Origin: Cannabis sativa
Taxonomy: Eukaryota > Streptophyta > Magnoliopsida > Rosales > Cannabaceae
Direction: 5' to 3'
Length of the DNA: 64,000 nucleotides
NCBI RefSeq assembly: GCF_029168945.1
Contig: NC_083602.1
Location: forward strand, 63,632,600 to 63,696,599
Position 1 is the first letter of the stretch; each line of letters starts with the position of its first letter. Below are positions 11,838 to 23,299 of this stretch, piece after piece. The notes beneath the pieces are model-generated. The model saw only the letters and a program-made list of their open reading frames with translations. It was not told the DNA's origin and did not search any database. A program made the position numbers and the translations under genes.

Positions 11838-12178
11838 TTTGAGAATTTTAATAAAGTTTTCTCTTAAAGAAATTTTCATTATGAATAGCATTTATGAATT
11901 GAGCTTCATATTTACTTTATCTTGTGTATGCCAACACCAATTATATTTTATGTTTATCATGTTTGTATGTGTTTGTGTTTTATTATTGATGCAAAATTTT
12001 GGTATGTTTATTATATTTTTAATAAATTTTTCTCTTTAAGAAATTTTCAATATGAATTGTATTTATGAATTGAGCTTCATATTTACTTTATCTTGTGTAT
12101 GCCAACACTAATTATATTTTATGTTTATCATGTTTGTATGTGTTTGTGTTTTATTATTGATACAAAATCTTGGTATAT
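11838..12178 (+). repeat. 171-bp tandem duplication in E2
   Basis: Two adjacent copies, about 11838-12008 and 12009-12178, share long runs including GAATTGAGCTTCATATTTAC and GTATGTGTTTGTGTTTTATT. It lies in decayed coding sequence downstream of gag. Confidence 0.8.
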
Positions 12179-12199
12179 TATTCTCTGCAAAGAGATATA

Positions 12200-13390
12200 C
12201 CACATAAACATTTAGAATTTAAATTCAATGTTTATGAATAATTGTTAATTCTTAAGCAATTATTAAGATTTTGTTTAATAAAAAGATCTTTTGATCTGAT
12301 ATGGGTGGAAGAAGTTAAGAAGTAATATATGCAGTTCAACGATCTTTTATATCTTTTGAACTCTAGATTATATTCATGACACCAATCATCTCTATAACAC
12401 TTAGGGGTGGAAGAAGCTATTGATATATGCAGTTCAAACATTTTTTCTTTGAACTTGAGATTATACTTAATACACCACAGTATCTCTATGACACATATTT
12501 TGACTAGACATGGATATAGTATAATGAACAAATTAGCAAATTAATTTGAACTTATTCTTGATCCTATATTTTGTTCCAATTAACTTGTTACTGTAGTAAT
12601 AGAAATTGATACCAATGAAGTTCTTGGACATAGTATCACAATACCTTATCTGAGTGAGAGAATTTTAAAATTCCAAGCCCATCTTTATTTGGATGATACT
12701 AGTGATAGATTACTATGTTATGATCATGATAGGAACTTTAAATAAATTGAGAAAGTAAATCTAACCATTCATATGGATAGAAATAACTTATCAGAATTAT
12801 GAGGATAAGATAGGAGAATTTTGCAAAGTCTATTTGAATGACTTGGGCAAATTCCCTAGTCCTTATGAAATATTTTATGGTCTCTTTAATGATTACTTAT
12901 TCTTAAGCAAGTATTTTACATTAATGTTAATACTAGAATGCTATGTTGATGACCTAGTCTAGTAGAAACTTTTTAGTTTCAGACTAAGACAATATGTAAC
13001 AACAAGATGTCCCTGAGAACCAATAGTAAGAGGTTTAATGTACTCTTATGTACGAATTTAACCAGACTCCTACTATTGAGTACTAAATACTTAATATTTG
13101 CATCTCTCCCAGTACGAATTTAAAAAAAAAAAATGGAAATTTTTTACTTAAGGACTGAATACTCGCATCTCTCCCAGTACGAACCTCGAATATTTGCATC
13201 TTTCAACTAGATCACATTGAATGCTTGCACATGCATGTAGGTCTTTACTTAGAACATGAATAATACTCGCAATGTTCTTAGTATCCTTTTCGATTTAAGA
13301 TTATTATCCGTGTGAGGACACTCCTTATTAAATTACATGCACAACACGTTGAAAGGATCTTCTATCTTTTAGATGAATGATCTTTTCGAC
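12200..13390 (+). pseudogene. Decayed Copia pol of E2
   Basis: Traces collinear with E1 remain: GGGGTGGAAGAAG repeats near 12305 and 12400 (integrase-like), and near 13040-13080 a run equivalent to the RNase H-side PD.YY-stop, with TGA at 13077-13079 at the same codon as in E1, E3 and E4. A short motif GCATCTCTCCCAGTACGAA occurs twice (about 13098 and 13153). No open frame. Confidence 0.6.
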
Positions 13391-13615
13391 AACTAGGCCT
13401 TTGAGTCTGATGGAGGAGAATTTGCGGATGAACCTATAAAATGTGACAGCTTTATTCCAATATCACTATGAAACGATGAGGTTCCAGCAAGAGTAGACTC
13501 ACAAGCTTTGTGGTCTTTTGGCAAGATAGCTCGCATGGTTAAAGAGTTAGAAGAATCAGTGGCTATTGAAGTGCGAGGAAGTGAATCCACTGTGTCCGCA
13601 CAAGGGAGCTTTATC
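13390..13615 (+). other. Unassigned reading-frame remnant before the E2 LTR
   Basis: The plus strand reads roughly 70 codons with one stop (starting AFESDGGEFADE), acidic and hydrophilic. I do not recognise it. It could be the 3' end of E2 or the host sequence of a solo LTR; the acidic frame at 15466-15600 on the other side of the LTR would fit the second reading. Confidence 0.3.
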
Positions 13616-15088
13616 TGTTGGGATTTTATGCCCTAAATAAAATTCATTTCAATGTAATCTGATTTGTTATCAATTGAAGATTAGAAGTAATTTATGTTTA
13701 CATGTAGTTTTCTTGTTTATGGTTTAATGTATACAAAATCTGTTAAATCCAGAATATATAGTTATTCACAATTACAGTGATGTCAACACAGTGGAAGGTA
13801 ATTGTGATTATATGCTTCAAAAGATAATGTCCCTTGATTCATCAGTGCACTGGATTTACACTGATATGATAGTCAGCGATAAAGTATACTTACACCTTGG
13901 ATAAGTGTTATGTTCTTTCCAGAATATTGGTAAAGTATGCTTGTATCGGATGTATGGAGTATACATTGGATTTGGACTGATATTGATCTTGGTAAAGGTA
14001 TTATAATCTTACCGTTGTATCTTTCTAAGTCAATATAACTGGTTGATCTTAGATCAAAAGATCTTAATCATGACATGGTTTGGTTCGATCTAAAAAGTAT
14101 TTTTGTGCTCTTTGATTTGTTAGTTAAAAGCGTACCATTTGGTTCGGGTTGAGCGTACATTTTGGGAATATGATAGTACAATTGAGTGGGAGCGCTAAAC
14201 ATAGATATGGAATCTATAGCCTTTATTTGGACATAGAAGTGAAATGATGATTTCTTTTGAATTTGGCTTAATAGAGTTAAATTATTTCAGTGATTATATT
14301 AGTTTACTAAAATACATTGAGGGGTGAACCGGTTAATTTGTCCCTACGCAGTGTACATCATCTATAGAGGATCTTTGATTAGTGAGATTAGAATGATGGT
14401 TAAATATTCATAGCGTATCTATATCGTGGAACATATAGAGCGTACTATATAATTGAGAGTGAAATTCCAAATCTATAATGGTGCAAGGAGGAATTAATAA
14501 GTTAGGGAATTTACTTGGTAAATTCTAGATCTGCTTATTGGAAGCTCAATTATATAGGCCCATGGTCCCCATACTAGTTGAGACAGTAGTGCTTGTGAGA
14601 CTCAATAAATTGATTTTAATTAATCAATTATAATCCTAAAATTAGACTATGTCTTATTTATGAATTTTCACTAAGCTAGGGCTAAATTGTGAAGAAAAGA
14701 GGTTTAATGGTTTATTTGTTAATTAAGAGACTTTGTTGAGTCTAATTAATAAATATATTAAATAAAAATTTTATTTGATAATTAATTTTAATTATTAAAT
14801 AAATAGTTTTGGCGTTTAAGTGGTTGAATTAGAAAATATAGCATTTGTGAAAAGAATAGGATAAATAGTTAAAAAAATGGCAAAATTGCAAGTGATGGGC
14901 CCCCATTCTATGGCTGGCCACATGTGCATGATTTTACCATTTATTTATCAATTTTTTAATGCCAAATAATTCAAACCTAACCCTAGAAGGATTCCTATAA
15001 CTAGATAGTGATGAACTCAAAATTGACAACCTAAGTCACATTAGCCTTCAGTGAAATAATGAGCCTTCTATCTCTCTTAAATTCGAAT

Positions 15089-15152
<64 letters not shown>

Positions 15153-15465
15153 AATTTTTGAACCCTATAGTGATAAGAGTACATGCCCACGCATAGCAAG
15201 TTGGTACTCAATCATAGTGTGTAAGACTGTGAAGAATCTAATCAATTGAAGGAGAATTGGGCTCAGATCTTGGTGATACTCTGCTACAGAAATGATACAA
15301 GGTTAGAGATCTGAGCGAAAGGAGTCATTTAATTCTATTGCAACCAATGTAAGGTTTCTTGAACTTTATATGTGTTTAAATTCCATTGTTTTAGAAATTC
15401 ATATTTAGGATGTTAAATAACATACATGGTAGTAAATCTAGATCCTGGTAAAATAATCCCCAATA
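13616..15465 (+). repeat. LTR of E2 (3' LTR or solo LTR)
   Basis: Starts TGTTGGG and ends CCAATA (a mutated CCAACA), 1,850 bp, alignable with the E1 and E3 LTRs but clearly diverged. It contains a (TC)n tract of about 30 units at 15092-15151. The bases either side (TTATC, AGTTC) do not form a convincing target duplication. Confidence 0.85.
15092..15151 (+). repeat. (TC)30 microsatellite in the E2 LTR
   Basis: About 60 bp of uninterrupted TC. The equivalent part of the E1 LTR has only short CT runs, so the expansion is specific to this copy. Confidence 0.9.
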
Positions 15466-15749
15466 AGTTCCATCCTAGGGCTGTTCCAGATGGAGAAGTT
15501 AAAGAAATGGGGTGAGACTTTGAATTTCCTGACTATGGGGACGACAAGGAAGATGATGGAGAAGTCATAGTTTCTAGAGAGGATGCATCCCTTGAATAAC
15601 CATTTTCCTACTAGGATTTGGTTTTGCGAGTAAGGAAGTCTAATTTGACAACATTCTAAAGGTTGAAATTGATCAACACTAGTTGTACAAAATCAGTGTC
15701 AATACAACATTTGCACCTTCCTTTTACTAGTCCAACGATTATCCTGACT

Positions 15750-16140
15750 AATGTTAAAGTTGTTTCAATTCCCATTCTTCGTTGTTGAGCCGTGGTTCAA
15801 TTTCATTCTTTTGTCAAATGCATTTTGATGTATTATGACATTGCTCCCTTCCAACTCACCCCTAACAATTATAGAATTTTCCTTGGGTTCTATGAGATGT
15901 ATATGGAGTGCTCGCAAGGAGAACCTACCATGGAGGACTTCTACTATTTTTATGACATCAAGAATGTTGGTCACGATAATGGATTTTACTACTTCAGTAA
16001 GTGGGCCAACTTAGAGGTTAATAGAGTTGAAGGCACAGTTTCCAATATGGGAGATTAGAAGTCAAAATGGTTTTATGCATTTTCACTGCTTGGAATTAGA
16101 ATAGACTTTGATTGTCACCCTCGTTTGTCGCAGACTTTTA
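15750..16140 (+). pseudogene. Transposase_28-like (putative gypsy-type transposon) domain remnant
   Basis: The frame at 15792-16058 begins MVQFHSFVKCILMYYDIAPF and continues with QLTPNNYRIFLGF and EPTMEDFYYFYDI. This resembles the plant 'putative gypsy type transposon' domain (QL.PN.WR...GF pattern followed by a F.YFY..K segment). A stop follows at 16058, and similar-frame coding traces continue to about 16140. It is a fragment with no intact partner. Assignment rests on pattern recognition only. Confidence 0.5.
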
Positions 16141-16414
16141 TACTTAGTATTATTTTTATGTAGATTCAAAGGTGGCTGATTTTTTCTTTGTGTTTGTAGG
16201 GAGGCCAGCTCGATGTAAGAATACTAGGGATTTTTTGGAAATCGTAGTGCTCTTAAGCAATCTTCTTTGCACTTTAGCAAAACTACATGAACATAGATTG
16301 ATCTAAGCCAACACTAGACTCCAGTGAGAACATGTATACAAGGAGCCTTTCGAGAAGCAAAAAGAGAATGTTAACCTTAGATTTGGCCAACCGACACCGA
16401 AGTTAGATTTAATT

Positions 16415-17236
16415 TTGATGCTTGCCATGTGTTACACAATAAGAACAAAAAAGTAAATAAACACAAGATTTTATAGAGGTTCAGCCCCCTTTGTTAGCGG
16501 GTAATGACCTATTCCTCTTTTGGTTGTATTGATACTAGAGATAATACCACTTAGATCACAATAGTAATAGGATCTAAAGTGGCTCTCTTAAGATTATAAT
16601 GTGAGAGTGAGAGTTAGAAAATCTCAAGTGATAGAGAAGGCCTATGCGTGTGTGAGAGAGAGATGCGATGAGTATCAGACTTGGAGCTTAAGACTTAGGG
16701 TTTGACTAATGCCCTTTATATAGTAGAGTTTACATCCCTAATATCCCTTAAAAATATGTAAGTAAAGCTATTATTTACATAAATTAATAAATTTCAAATG
16801 ACTAAATTGCCCCTCAAAAGAGGGAAGTTGCTAATATTTTCCCTCTATTTTTGTGGGCTGTTAAGGCCCAATTCGTTGATTGATTTGCTGTCCACAGATG
16901 AAAGTTGTGCACCAAACACCTAGCTAGCCATGTAGTATCTGAAAGCTGGCTCACCTATGCTAGCCATAGGGCCGGCCAAGGCGGTTGGTTTGTCATTTCA
17001 TCGTCCCTCTTAAATACTCGGACCCCTTGTTGATTAAAGTGATGAGTAGATGGCTTGGCCTTCTTATTGGCAAACTGTACTCCCATGTGGCATTGGTGTT
17101 GGCCAACTAAAACTCTATTTCAATGTTATCTTGAATATCATTTATCAATAAAGGAACAAAATTATTTTATTATTACTTGTTTAATATATTGCTTAGTGTT
17201 GATCTCAAAAAGTAATCAACCGACAGTGGGGTCGTA
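16415..17236 (-). repeat. LTR-like repeat copy 1
   Basis: Starts at GATGCTTGCCATGTGTTACAC and shares TATAGAGGTT and GGGTAATGACCTA with copy 2 at 17240. The spacing is about 820 bp with almost no gap, as for two LTRs side by side. Orientation is inferred from a minus-strand gag start next to the third copy. Confidence 0.55.
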
Positions 17237-17239
17237 TGG

Positions 17240-17840
17240 ATCTGATGCTTGCCACGTGTTACACAAATAGAATGAAAAATTAAAGAACACACATTTGTTA
17301 TAGAGGTTTGGCCCCCTTTGATAGTGGGTAATGACCTACTCTCCTTTTAGCTGTATTAATACTGAGGGTTAATACTATTTAGATCACTATAGGTGGGATC
17401 TCATATAGCACCCTTAAGGATACAAAGTATAAATTAGGATTGGCAAATCTTAAGTGATGAGAATGCTTGTATGGGCGTATGAGAGAAAATAGAGAAGAGG
17501 AGAGTTATCAAACTTAGGCTTAGAGCTTGGAGGCTAGTATTAGGCTTAAATTGAACTTAAGTTTTCTAGGTTAGAATTAAGGCCTTTATATAGGAAGCCT
17601 AAAACCCTCATTTACACTTCAAAACCCTAGATATTTGTATATTAAATTAATTAATTACAAAAGACAAAAATACCCTTGAACATAGATATTATTCAACTAT
17701 TCTATTGGGCTTTTAGGGCCCAATTTGCAGCCCAAATCATGCTGTCCATGTGTAGAAGTGTACAGAAAACCCTGTAGAGCTTCTCTTGGCCACCCATACA
17801 CTTGTAGGGAGCAGGCTGGCTGACCATGGTGCATTCTAGA
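17240..17840 (-). repeat. LTR-like repeat copy 2
   Basis: Same left end as copy 1 (GATGCTTGCCACGTGTTACAC), with conserved segments to about 17720. Probably the 3' LTR of a minus-strand gypsy-type element whose gag begins at 19666. The right boundary is uncertain. Confidence 0.5.
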
Positions 17841-18032
17841 GGCTGTGGAGCTTTTCTTCACCATTGACACTTTCAGAGAGTGTCTTTTTTTAAGCGCTCC
17901 ATCCCCACATTACAGATGCCGGACAAGGCAAGCCACATCTTGTCTCTCTAGGTGGAGCAGAGAAACATGCTCTAGTAAACCAGTGTGGCTAACTTCTAGA
18001 AGTATGGGTTATATCCTCCTGCTTCTGGAGTT

Positions 18033-18317
18033 GTGAGAGTCCCAATTATAGAGGGAGCCTATCTTGCAGATGGACAAGTTCCTGACTTAGATGATGATGT
18101 ACCTTTATCGTACATTGCCCAGAATTTCAAGAGGAAGGAGAGGGCCCTGCGCTGGTGCTTGGCCAGCGGGGGTCCATTTGGTGATGCTTCTCTCGAAATT
18201 AGACCTAGAGGTCAGGCTTTTGAGGGACACGCTCGCCCCTTACCTACAACTAGAGGCAAGGGAAAGGCAGTTGTAGAAGATTTTGACAGTTCTTCCTCCG
18301 AAGATGATGGTATTTGA
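18033..18317 (+). other. Unrecognised 94-codon reading frame
   Basis: It opens with ATG, has a basic/aromatic middle and ends in an acidic serine run (DSSSSEDDG). It lies between gypsy-type remnants, so a transposon-derived origin is likely, but I do not recognise a family. Region 18400-18960 downstream holds short repeats of GGCCGACCAGCCC-type sequence and no coding signal I can support. Confidence 0.3.
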
Positions 18318-19369
18318 TAGTTAATGACACCATATTATTGCCATGCCTTGAATGATTATAATTGCTTTCTAACATTGCTATTTTCTTTGTGCAGATATGT
18401 CTTCCAGGCTGAGAGGTCTCACTGGGGGACCTTCAGATGGGCAGTTGGCAAGGTTGTTGCTCTTGGTTGACCAGCCCTTGGCTAAGCATCTAGCTTTGGC
18501 CGACCAGCCCTAGACTAGACAATTTCCCTTAGTGGGCAAGCTCTGCATGATTGGTTACCCTTCCTTGGCTGGCCAAATTTGCTAGAATTTCCTGGCCAAT
18601 TTGTGAGTTGACAGGAGGTTTGTCGTACAAATTTCTTTGGTTCGGTGGATCCACCTGTCTAAAATTACTATTCAGTGGTGGAACAAAATAACTTCAATTC
18701 TCGCTTCTCGAGTTATTATTATCCTTTGTGTTTTTTTCTTATCCATGGGCCTAGCTTGTTAAAATTAGGCCTTAGAATAACTTGTTCCCGAATATTTTAG
18801 GGGAGGGCATTATTGTGCTGGCCGGTTAGGGTCTAGGCAGTTGGCAAGGTCCCCTCTCCTGAATTGTCTTGTCATCCTTTAAAACCTCCTAGTGCCAGGA
18901 ACTTGTTGTTCTTGCCATATGGTCTGTCTGGCAAGATTTGTCCATCTTCAGGCAAGGGAAGGTCTGTCCTCATGCTCGAGAGACCTGGTTAGACTATTTG
19001 TCCAATGTATACCTGCCTGTAGACCCTACTTGACCTGTCGATGAGCCTTCCTTACAAAGGATCTCTTATTAGATTTTTGGCCTCTTCCGGCTGTTATCTC
19101 GTTGAACTACCTTATTAGGTCACTAGCTTCCCTATTACGACAATTCATCTTTGCCTGATGGTCTTAAAGGATGGCCTCTTCATCATCCATTTACTTTATG
19201 AATTTGCATCTCTGTTGGGTAAGAGAATCGCAACCAATAGCGTGTGGTTCTTCTGTCTGAGTGACCTGACCATCTTAATGTCATCTCGCAGGTCCATGTG
19301 TAGATCGCCAATAGTTTGTTTGCTAATTCATGGTCCTGTTTCTCCTGCGTAGTAATGTGAAACAACCCC

Positions 19370-19666
19370 AATTGTGTTTTGCGGAGGTTTTTTCGTGTTG
19401 GTAGGGCCTTCTGTTTGAGGCGCTATTGGTGGACCCTTCCTAGGCAGCAAGGGCTAATCATTAAGATTCATCGAGTTAGCAGGTTCAACAAGATTAATGG
19501 TATTGGTTGAATTTGTTGGGTTTGTAAGGTTTGCAGGATTGACGGTGTTAGTTGAATCAGTGAGACCTTTCGCGGTGGGACGAACTTGAACATTGGGATC
19601 ATCTATCATACGATCTTAAGGAAGACCCAAGCAAGTGGAGGTTTTTGTTCTCCTATTTACAACCAT
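19370..19666 (-). pseudogene. Gypsy-type gag N-terminus remnant
   Basis: On the minus strand an ATG at 19666 starts a frame beginning MVVNRRTKTST. It is soon broken by stops and contains an Asn/Thr/Pro-rich stretch (NPANLTNPTNSTNT). A partial LTR (19755-19845) lies immediately upstream, the order expected for LTR then gag on this strand. Confidence 0.4.
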
Positions 19667-19754
19667 AGTGATTAATAAGAATGACGAATAATGCTCTGAA
19701 TGAAAGAAACAAAATGCTAACTTTGAATTTGAGCCAACTAACAATGGAGCCTTA

Positions 19755-19845
19755 TTTATTATTGATAATCACCACGTGTAAACTATAATAACAAACATTA
19801 AAGTGACACATTGATTTATAGAGGTTCAACGCCCTTTATTAGATG
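19755..19845 (-). repeat. Partial third copy of the LTR-like repeat
   Basis: CACCACGTGTAAAC through TATAGAGGTTCAACGCCC matches the left ends of the copies at 16415 and 17240. It ends abruptly where LINE-derived sequence begins. Confidence 0.5.
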
Positions 19846-20460
19846 TATATTTTTTGTAAATTTGAGAAGGAGACATCTTTGAATTTCTTCTATCATTGTA
19901 TTACTATCTGTGATATTTTGTTCAGAAGTAGGTGGGGGTTGAGAATAAACTGTCTCAACTGGAACAAACCTTTGGGTTTTGGCTGTTGGTGGATCAACTT
20001 ATTTGATCATGATCTCAACCTGTTTGTAGCTTGTGTCTGTGATGTGGTTTGGAAATGGCAGAATGCAATTGTGCACAAGGGTGTTAGATAGGACTTTGAT
20101 GCAATATTTGCAAACTTCATCCACTTGATCACAACTCTTTTAAAACATTGCAAAGCCAGCTTCCGATTGTACCATAGAAGCATCCACCTGAAGGCACGAA
20201 ACATTCTCATCCATAAGAAAACTAGAAGCAGGTTCAATTGAGGAAGGCAAAAAAATCTTCCCCTCCAGTGAATGCACAACAGAAAATTCTCGAAACGTTG
20301 AATGTAGCGGTTGCAGTTGGTTGTGTAAAGATATATATCGGGGGTACTGGAAGGTGAATTTTGTGCTATTGCTCTTGTCTTTGCAGGTTTCTTGAGACAA
20401 GGGTATCAATAGACTTTGCAATGAGATGGACTCTAAAGTAGCGGCCACTACTTTCAAGAT
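19843..20460 (+). pseudogene. LINE 3' end remnant (zf-RVT and RNase H-like)
   Basis: The plus-strand frame reads CKFEKETSLNFFYHC, then RSRWGLR and DVVWKWQNAIVHKG, the usual pattern of the zinc-finger segment after an L1 reverse transcriptase. A broken RNase H-like stretch continues to about 20460 with several stops. There is no poly(A) end. It is unrelated in strand and age to the intact LINE at 30448-35334. Confidence 0.6.
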
Positions 20461-21700
20461 TGTGTTATATTATTTGATATAATATAATATAGATTAAAAT
20501 ATTTAAATGTGACATATTATATATTAATATGAGATTAATATATATTGTGTTGGAGGTTGTATTATATCAATTATAGTATAATAATACACATAAAAGTTAT
20601 AACATATGAGGAGTTACAAATCTGAAAATAGATTGTAACTTAAGGATCACATGTAATTATGTGAGTTATTACATATGAAGGTTATGGAATTAATAGGATA
20701 AGTTTCTAGCTGTTAGAAACTGTTACAATACTCAATTATATCATTTAAATGGGTATTGGGACGTTGGGGAAAGATTTAATTCGGAGAGGAGTTACAAAAA
20801 CTCAATTTTGAGTTTTTTGGAAACAATTGTTTAATGGTTGGTTTTATGTTGTTTCATGGTTGTTTTACGAACACCTGGAACAAGTTTTTGAAAACATCCA
20901 TAAACGTACATGAATTGATTGAGCATGTTTCCAGCTCTCTTGTCCAACGTTTTTATCCCATTAAACATCAATTAAAGAGTTGGCAACAACCATGTGATGA
21001 AAGGATTTGATTTTCAAATGTGATCCTCAAAACACTATAAATAGAAGTCTTAGGTTCACTTTGGGAGAGAACAAGTTTCTATCAAGAGAGCACATTGCTA
21101 GAAACACTATAGGCTTGATAAATCCAAAAAGCTATTTCCATTCTTTTCTTTTCCCTAAGTGCTTGTGGTAGTGGGAAATAAGCTTTTGGACAAAGATGTA
21201 AGACAGGCCCGACCGTGGGCATAGGCAGGCTAGGCCTGTGCCTAGGGCCCACCTAGCCGAGGGGCCCAAAAAAAAATCGCTTTGAAAATTATACCATTTT
21301 TTTTTTATTTTGAAAAATGCTACATTTTTTTCTAAATAAGGGCCAAAAATAAATTTTTTTTCTATGGCCCACTAAATTTCAGGGTCGACCCCTGGTGTAA
21401 GACCTTGTTCAAGTTTGGTGATTCCCCTATTATACACTTGTGGTGTAGATGGTGTTGAGATTGCTCTCACATCTCATATATATTATATATGCTATTTATA
21501 TATTGTGTTTCATGTGTAGCTTATTGTTTTGAGTTGTAATCCCTCTCTTCATCTCTATTTTCTACTTTATGTGTATATTTTATTTAGTGTTGTAACATTA
21601 TTTAATACATATTTTGTATTTTGTTTGTCATAGAGTTGTAATCTTATTGATTTGATATATTTCTATTGGAGCACAACAATTTCCAATTATCTCTTGTTTG
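20461..21700 (+). other. LTR-like AT-rich stretch, unassigned
   Basis: It contains a TATA box in CTATAAATAG (about 21037-21046) followed by leader-like sequence, as in Copia LTRs. It starts TGTG near 20462 and has CACAACA near 21681. I found no matching target duplication and no partner LTR, so this is only a suggestion. A hAT-type MITE is inserted in it. Confidence 0.3.
21205..21395. mobile_element. hAT-type MITE, 191 bp
   Basis: Flanked by 8-bp direct repeats TGTAAGAC (21197-21204 and 21396-21403), the length typical of hAT elements. The ends are imperfect inverted repeats (AGGCCCGACC versus GGTCGACCCCT). The interior is GGGCCC followed by A/T runs, a familiar plant MITE layout. No coding capacity. 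Confidence 0.75.
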
Positions 21701-22380
21701 GATGTAATACTTATCCATTGTTTTCTTTTTGTCTTAGTCTTTTAAGTAGTTTGATTTGGTTGTTATGGTGCCTGTTCCCGGTCTGTAAACTTTGATGCAA
21801 ATCTTCTTGCTTGATGGGCTACACTTTCTAAAGCTTTTTCTTTGGATGTTTAAGAGTGGTGGTCTCCTTGGTGGTCACTATAGAAATTGATCTAGTGTTT
21901 TATGAAGAAGTTTTTTTCATAAAAAAATAAAAATAAAAATTAACATGTGGATATAAATTTGGCAAACTCTATTTTTAATACCATCCATATGTTATGCTGT
22001 ACAACACTCCAAGTTTCTCTCCTAGGCGTAGGTAGCGTAGCTCACTATGTTTACTTGTCATTAGTTCAGGTTTTTCTTCCTCAACAAAACCAATATATAT
22101 GATATGTACATAAATAACGCGATAATCAATTATATATGTTATCTTTTTTGTAGAACAAATTAACATATTTGCTGTAAGTTATGATGATCTGTGCTTCGTA
22201 TTTTAATTTTTATTTCTTAAGTATATTAATTAGGAGTTGAAAAAGTAAAGGATTCGATGTCCTTTGAAAAAAGAAAAAATAGAACGATATATAAATTTTT
22301 CATTCGAACTTACAGAACACATATCAAATTTAAGAAAAAGGACAATCATGTTACACAAGTATAAAAAAGTACTGCCATGG
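21700..22380. other. Intergenic, nothing recognised
   Basis: AT-rich sequence downstream of the metallothionein gene. I see no gene, repeat end or RNA gene. Confidence 0.5.
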
Positions 22381-22406
22381 AACACCGGAAATATTGCATG
22401 ACAGTC

Positions 22407-22412
22407 TTTATT
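22407..22412 (-). terminator. Possible polyadenylation signal of the metallothionein gene
   Basis: AATAAA on the minus strand, about 180 bp past the stop codon, a plausible distance for a plant 3' UTR. Confidence 0.4.
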
Positions 22413-22589
22413 ATTTACATCAAAACCACTTAATTAATTAAAATACAATACATAGTACATATCCAACCATTAATCACACTAGACAATTCCATTATTTATA
22501 GAGTGAGATGATCATATATCCCATTATCCTAATATCAATTAATGTGTTGGTTTTTTGTGTGGCTCTTGTGCTATGATTCGCCCATCATT

Positions 22590-23109
22590 TTAGCACTTAC
22601 AGCCTGAGCCGCAGCTGCAGTTGGAACCACAGTTGCAGCCATCATTCTCTGCTCCAAAGCTCATCTCAGCTCCCTCAAAGCTCCTATACAATTAAAAATA
22701 AATACATATTATTAATTTTTCTTTATTATTACTTCGAATTTATTTATCTTTTAGCTAGCTAGATATATAGAATCCCAACAAACTGAATTGGGATATGCAC
22801 CTTTAGATTTTTTTTTTCTTTATGATGTTTATCTTCATTTCTTCCCAATTTTTGTCACAAATAATAAAATAATATAACAAGATAAGGGTTGTGAAGTATA
22901 TTTATTATATTATTTTTTATTATTATTATTATTTAGAGAGAGAGATAATGAAAGGAAATTATATATACTTACATTTTGATGAGTGGTGCAATTCCAGCGA
23001 TCATAGTTACAGTGGTGGGGTTCGTCTCTGAGATTCCCAAGTCAGGGAACTTCTTTCCACACTTGCAATCGCTACCACAGCTACAGCTACTGCCACAGTT
23101 GCAAGACAT
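22590..23109 (-). CDS. Metallothionein, plant type 1-like, two exons
   Basis: Exon 1 is 23109-22973 and exon 2 is 22683-22590. The 289-bp intron has GTAAGT at its 5' end and TATAG at its 3' end. The spliced frame is 231 nt and encodes 76 aa. Residues 3-17 and the last 15 residues each contain six cysteines as three CxC pairs spaced by three residues. Between them lies a roughly 40-aa spacer with FPDLG and FEGAEM, characteristic of plant metallothioneins. All N-terminal cysteines are CxC, which is the type 1 pattern; type 2 has a CC pair. Family role: cytosolic binding of Cu and Zn and redox buffering. Unusually, the two cysteine domains match at 13 of 15 residues, and the C-terminal domain lacks the usual shorter last spacing. 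The gene is complete, with no lesion seen. Confidence 0.93.
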
Positions 23110-23235
23110 TTTTCTATATAAAATAAAATAAAATACTTTTGGCTTAGATGGTGAAGAGAGAAGATTTTAAAGAGGGTTATTCACTTTAATAAGTAATTAC
23201 TCTGATTGGTATAATGGGACTGTTACCCAATGTTG

Positions 23236-23244
23236 CTATTTATA
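23236..23244 (-). promoter_or_regulatory. TATA box of the metallothionein gene
   Basis: TATAAATAG on the minus strand, about 127 bp upstream of the ATG, giving a 5' UTR of roughly 95 nt. A G-box core CACGTG lies further upstream at 23282-23287, often a site for bZIP/bHLH factors in ABA or stress responses (inference). Confidence 0.65.
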
Positions 23245-23299
23245 ATGCAAATGAGGGTTCTGCCAGTACATATCCTCCGTACACGTGGCCTTGATGCGT

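Larger units (their letters stand above)
9004..15465 (+). mobile_element. Older Copia copy E2, interrupted by E1
   Basis: From 9004 the sequence resumes inside a related Copia interior, equivalent to about 2855 of E1. It runs through module A (10150-10520), a broken gag (10670-11530), decayed pol and an LTR (13616-15465). Unlike E1, E3 and E4 it retains gag. It is more diverged and carries a 171-bp tandem duplication (about 11838-12178). The link between 13390-13615 and this element is uncertain because the expected polypurine tract is poor (CAAGGGAGC), so the LTR could instead be a solo LTR. Confidence 0.7.

Noticed and set aside
13616..15465. Calling this LTR a certain solo LTR
   Set aside because: No matching target duplication (TTATC versus AGTTC) and a weak polypurine-like tract is present, so I kept it as the E2 3' LTR with the alternative noted.
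20462..21687. A defined solo LTR
   Set aside because: TG and CA ends can be found, but the flanking five bases do not match and there is no second copy in the window.
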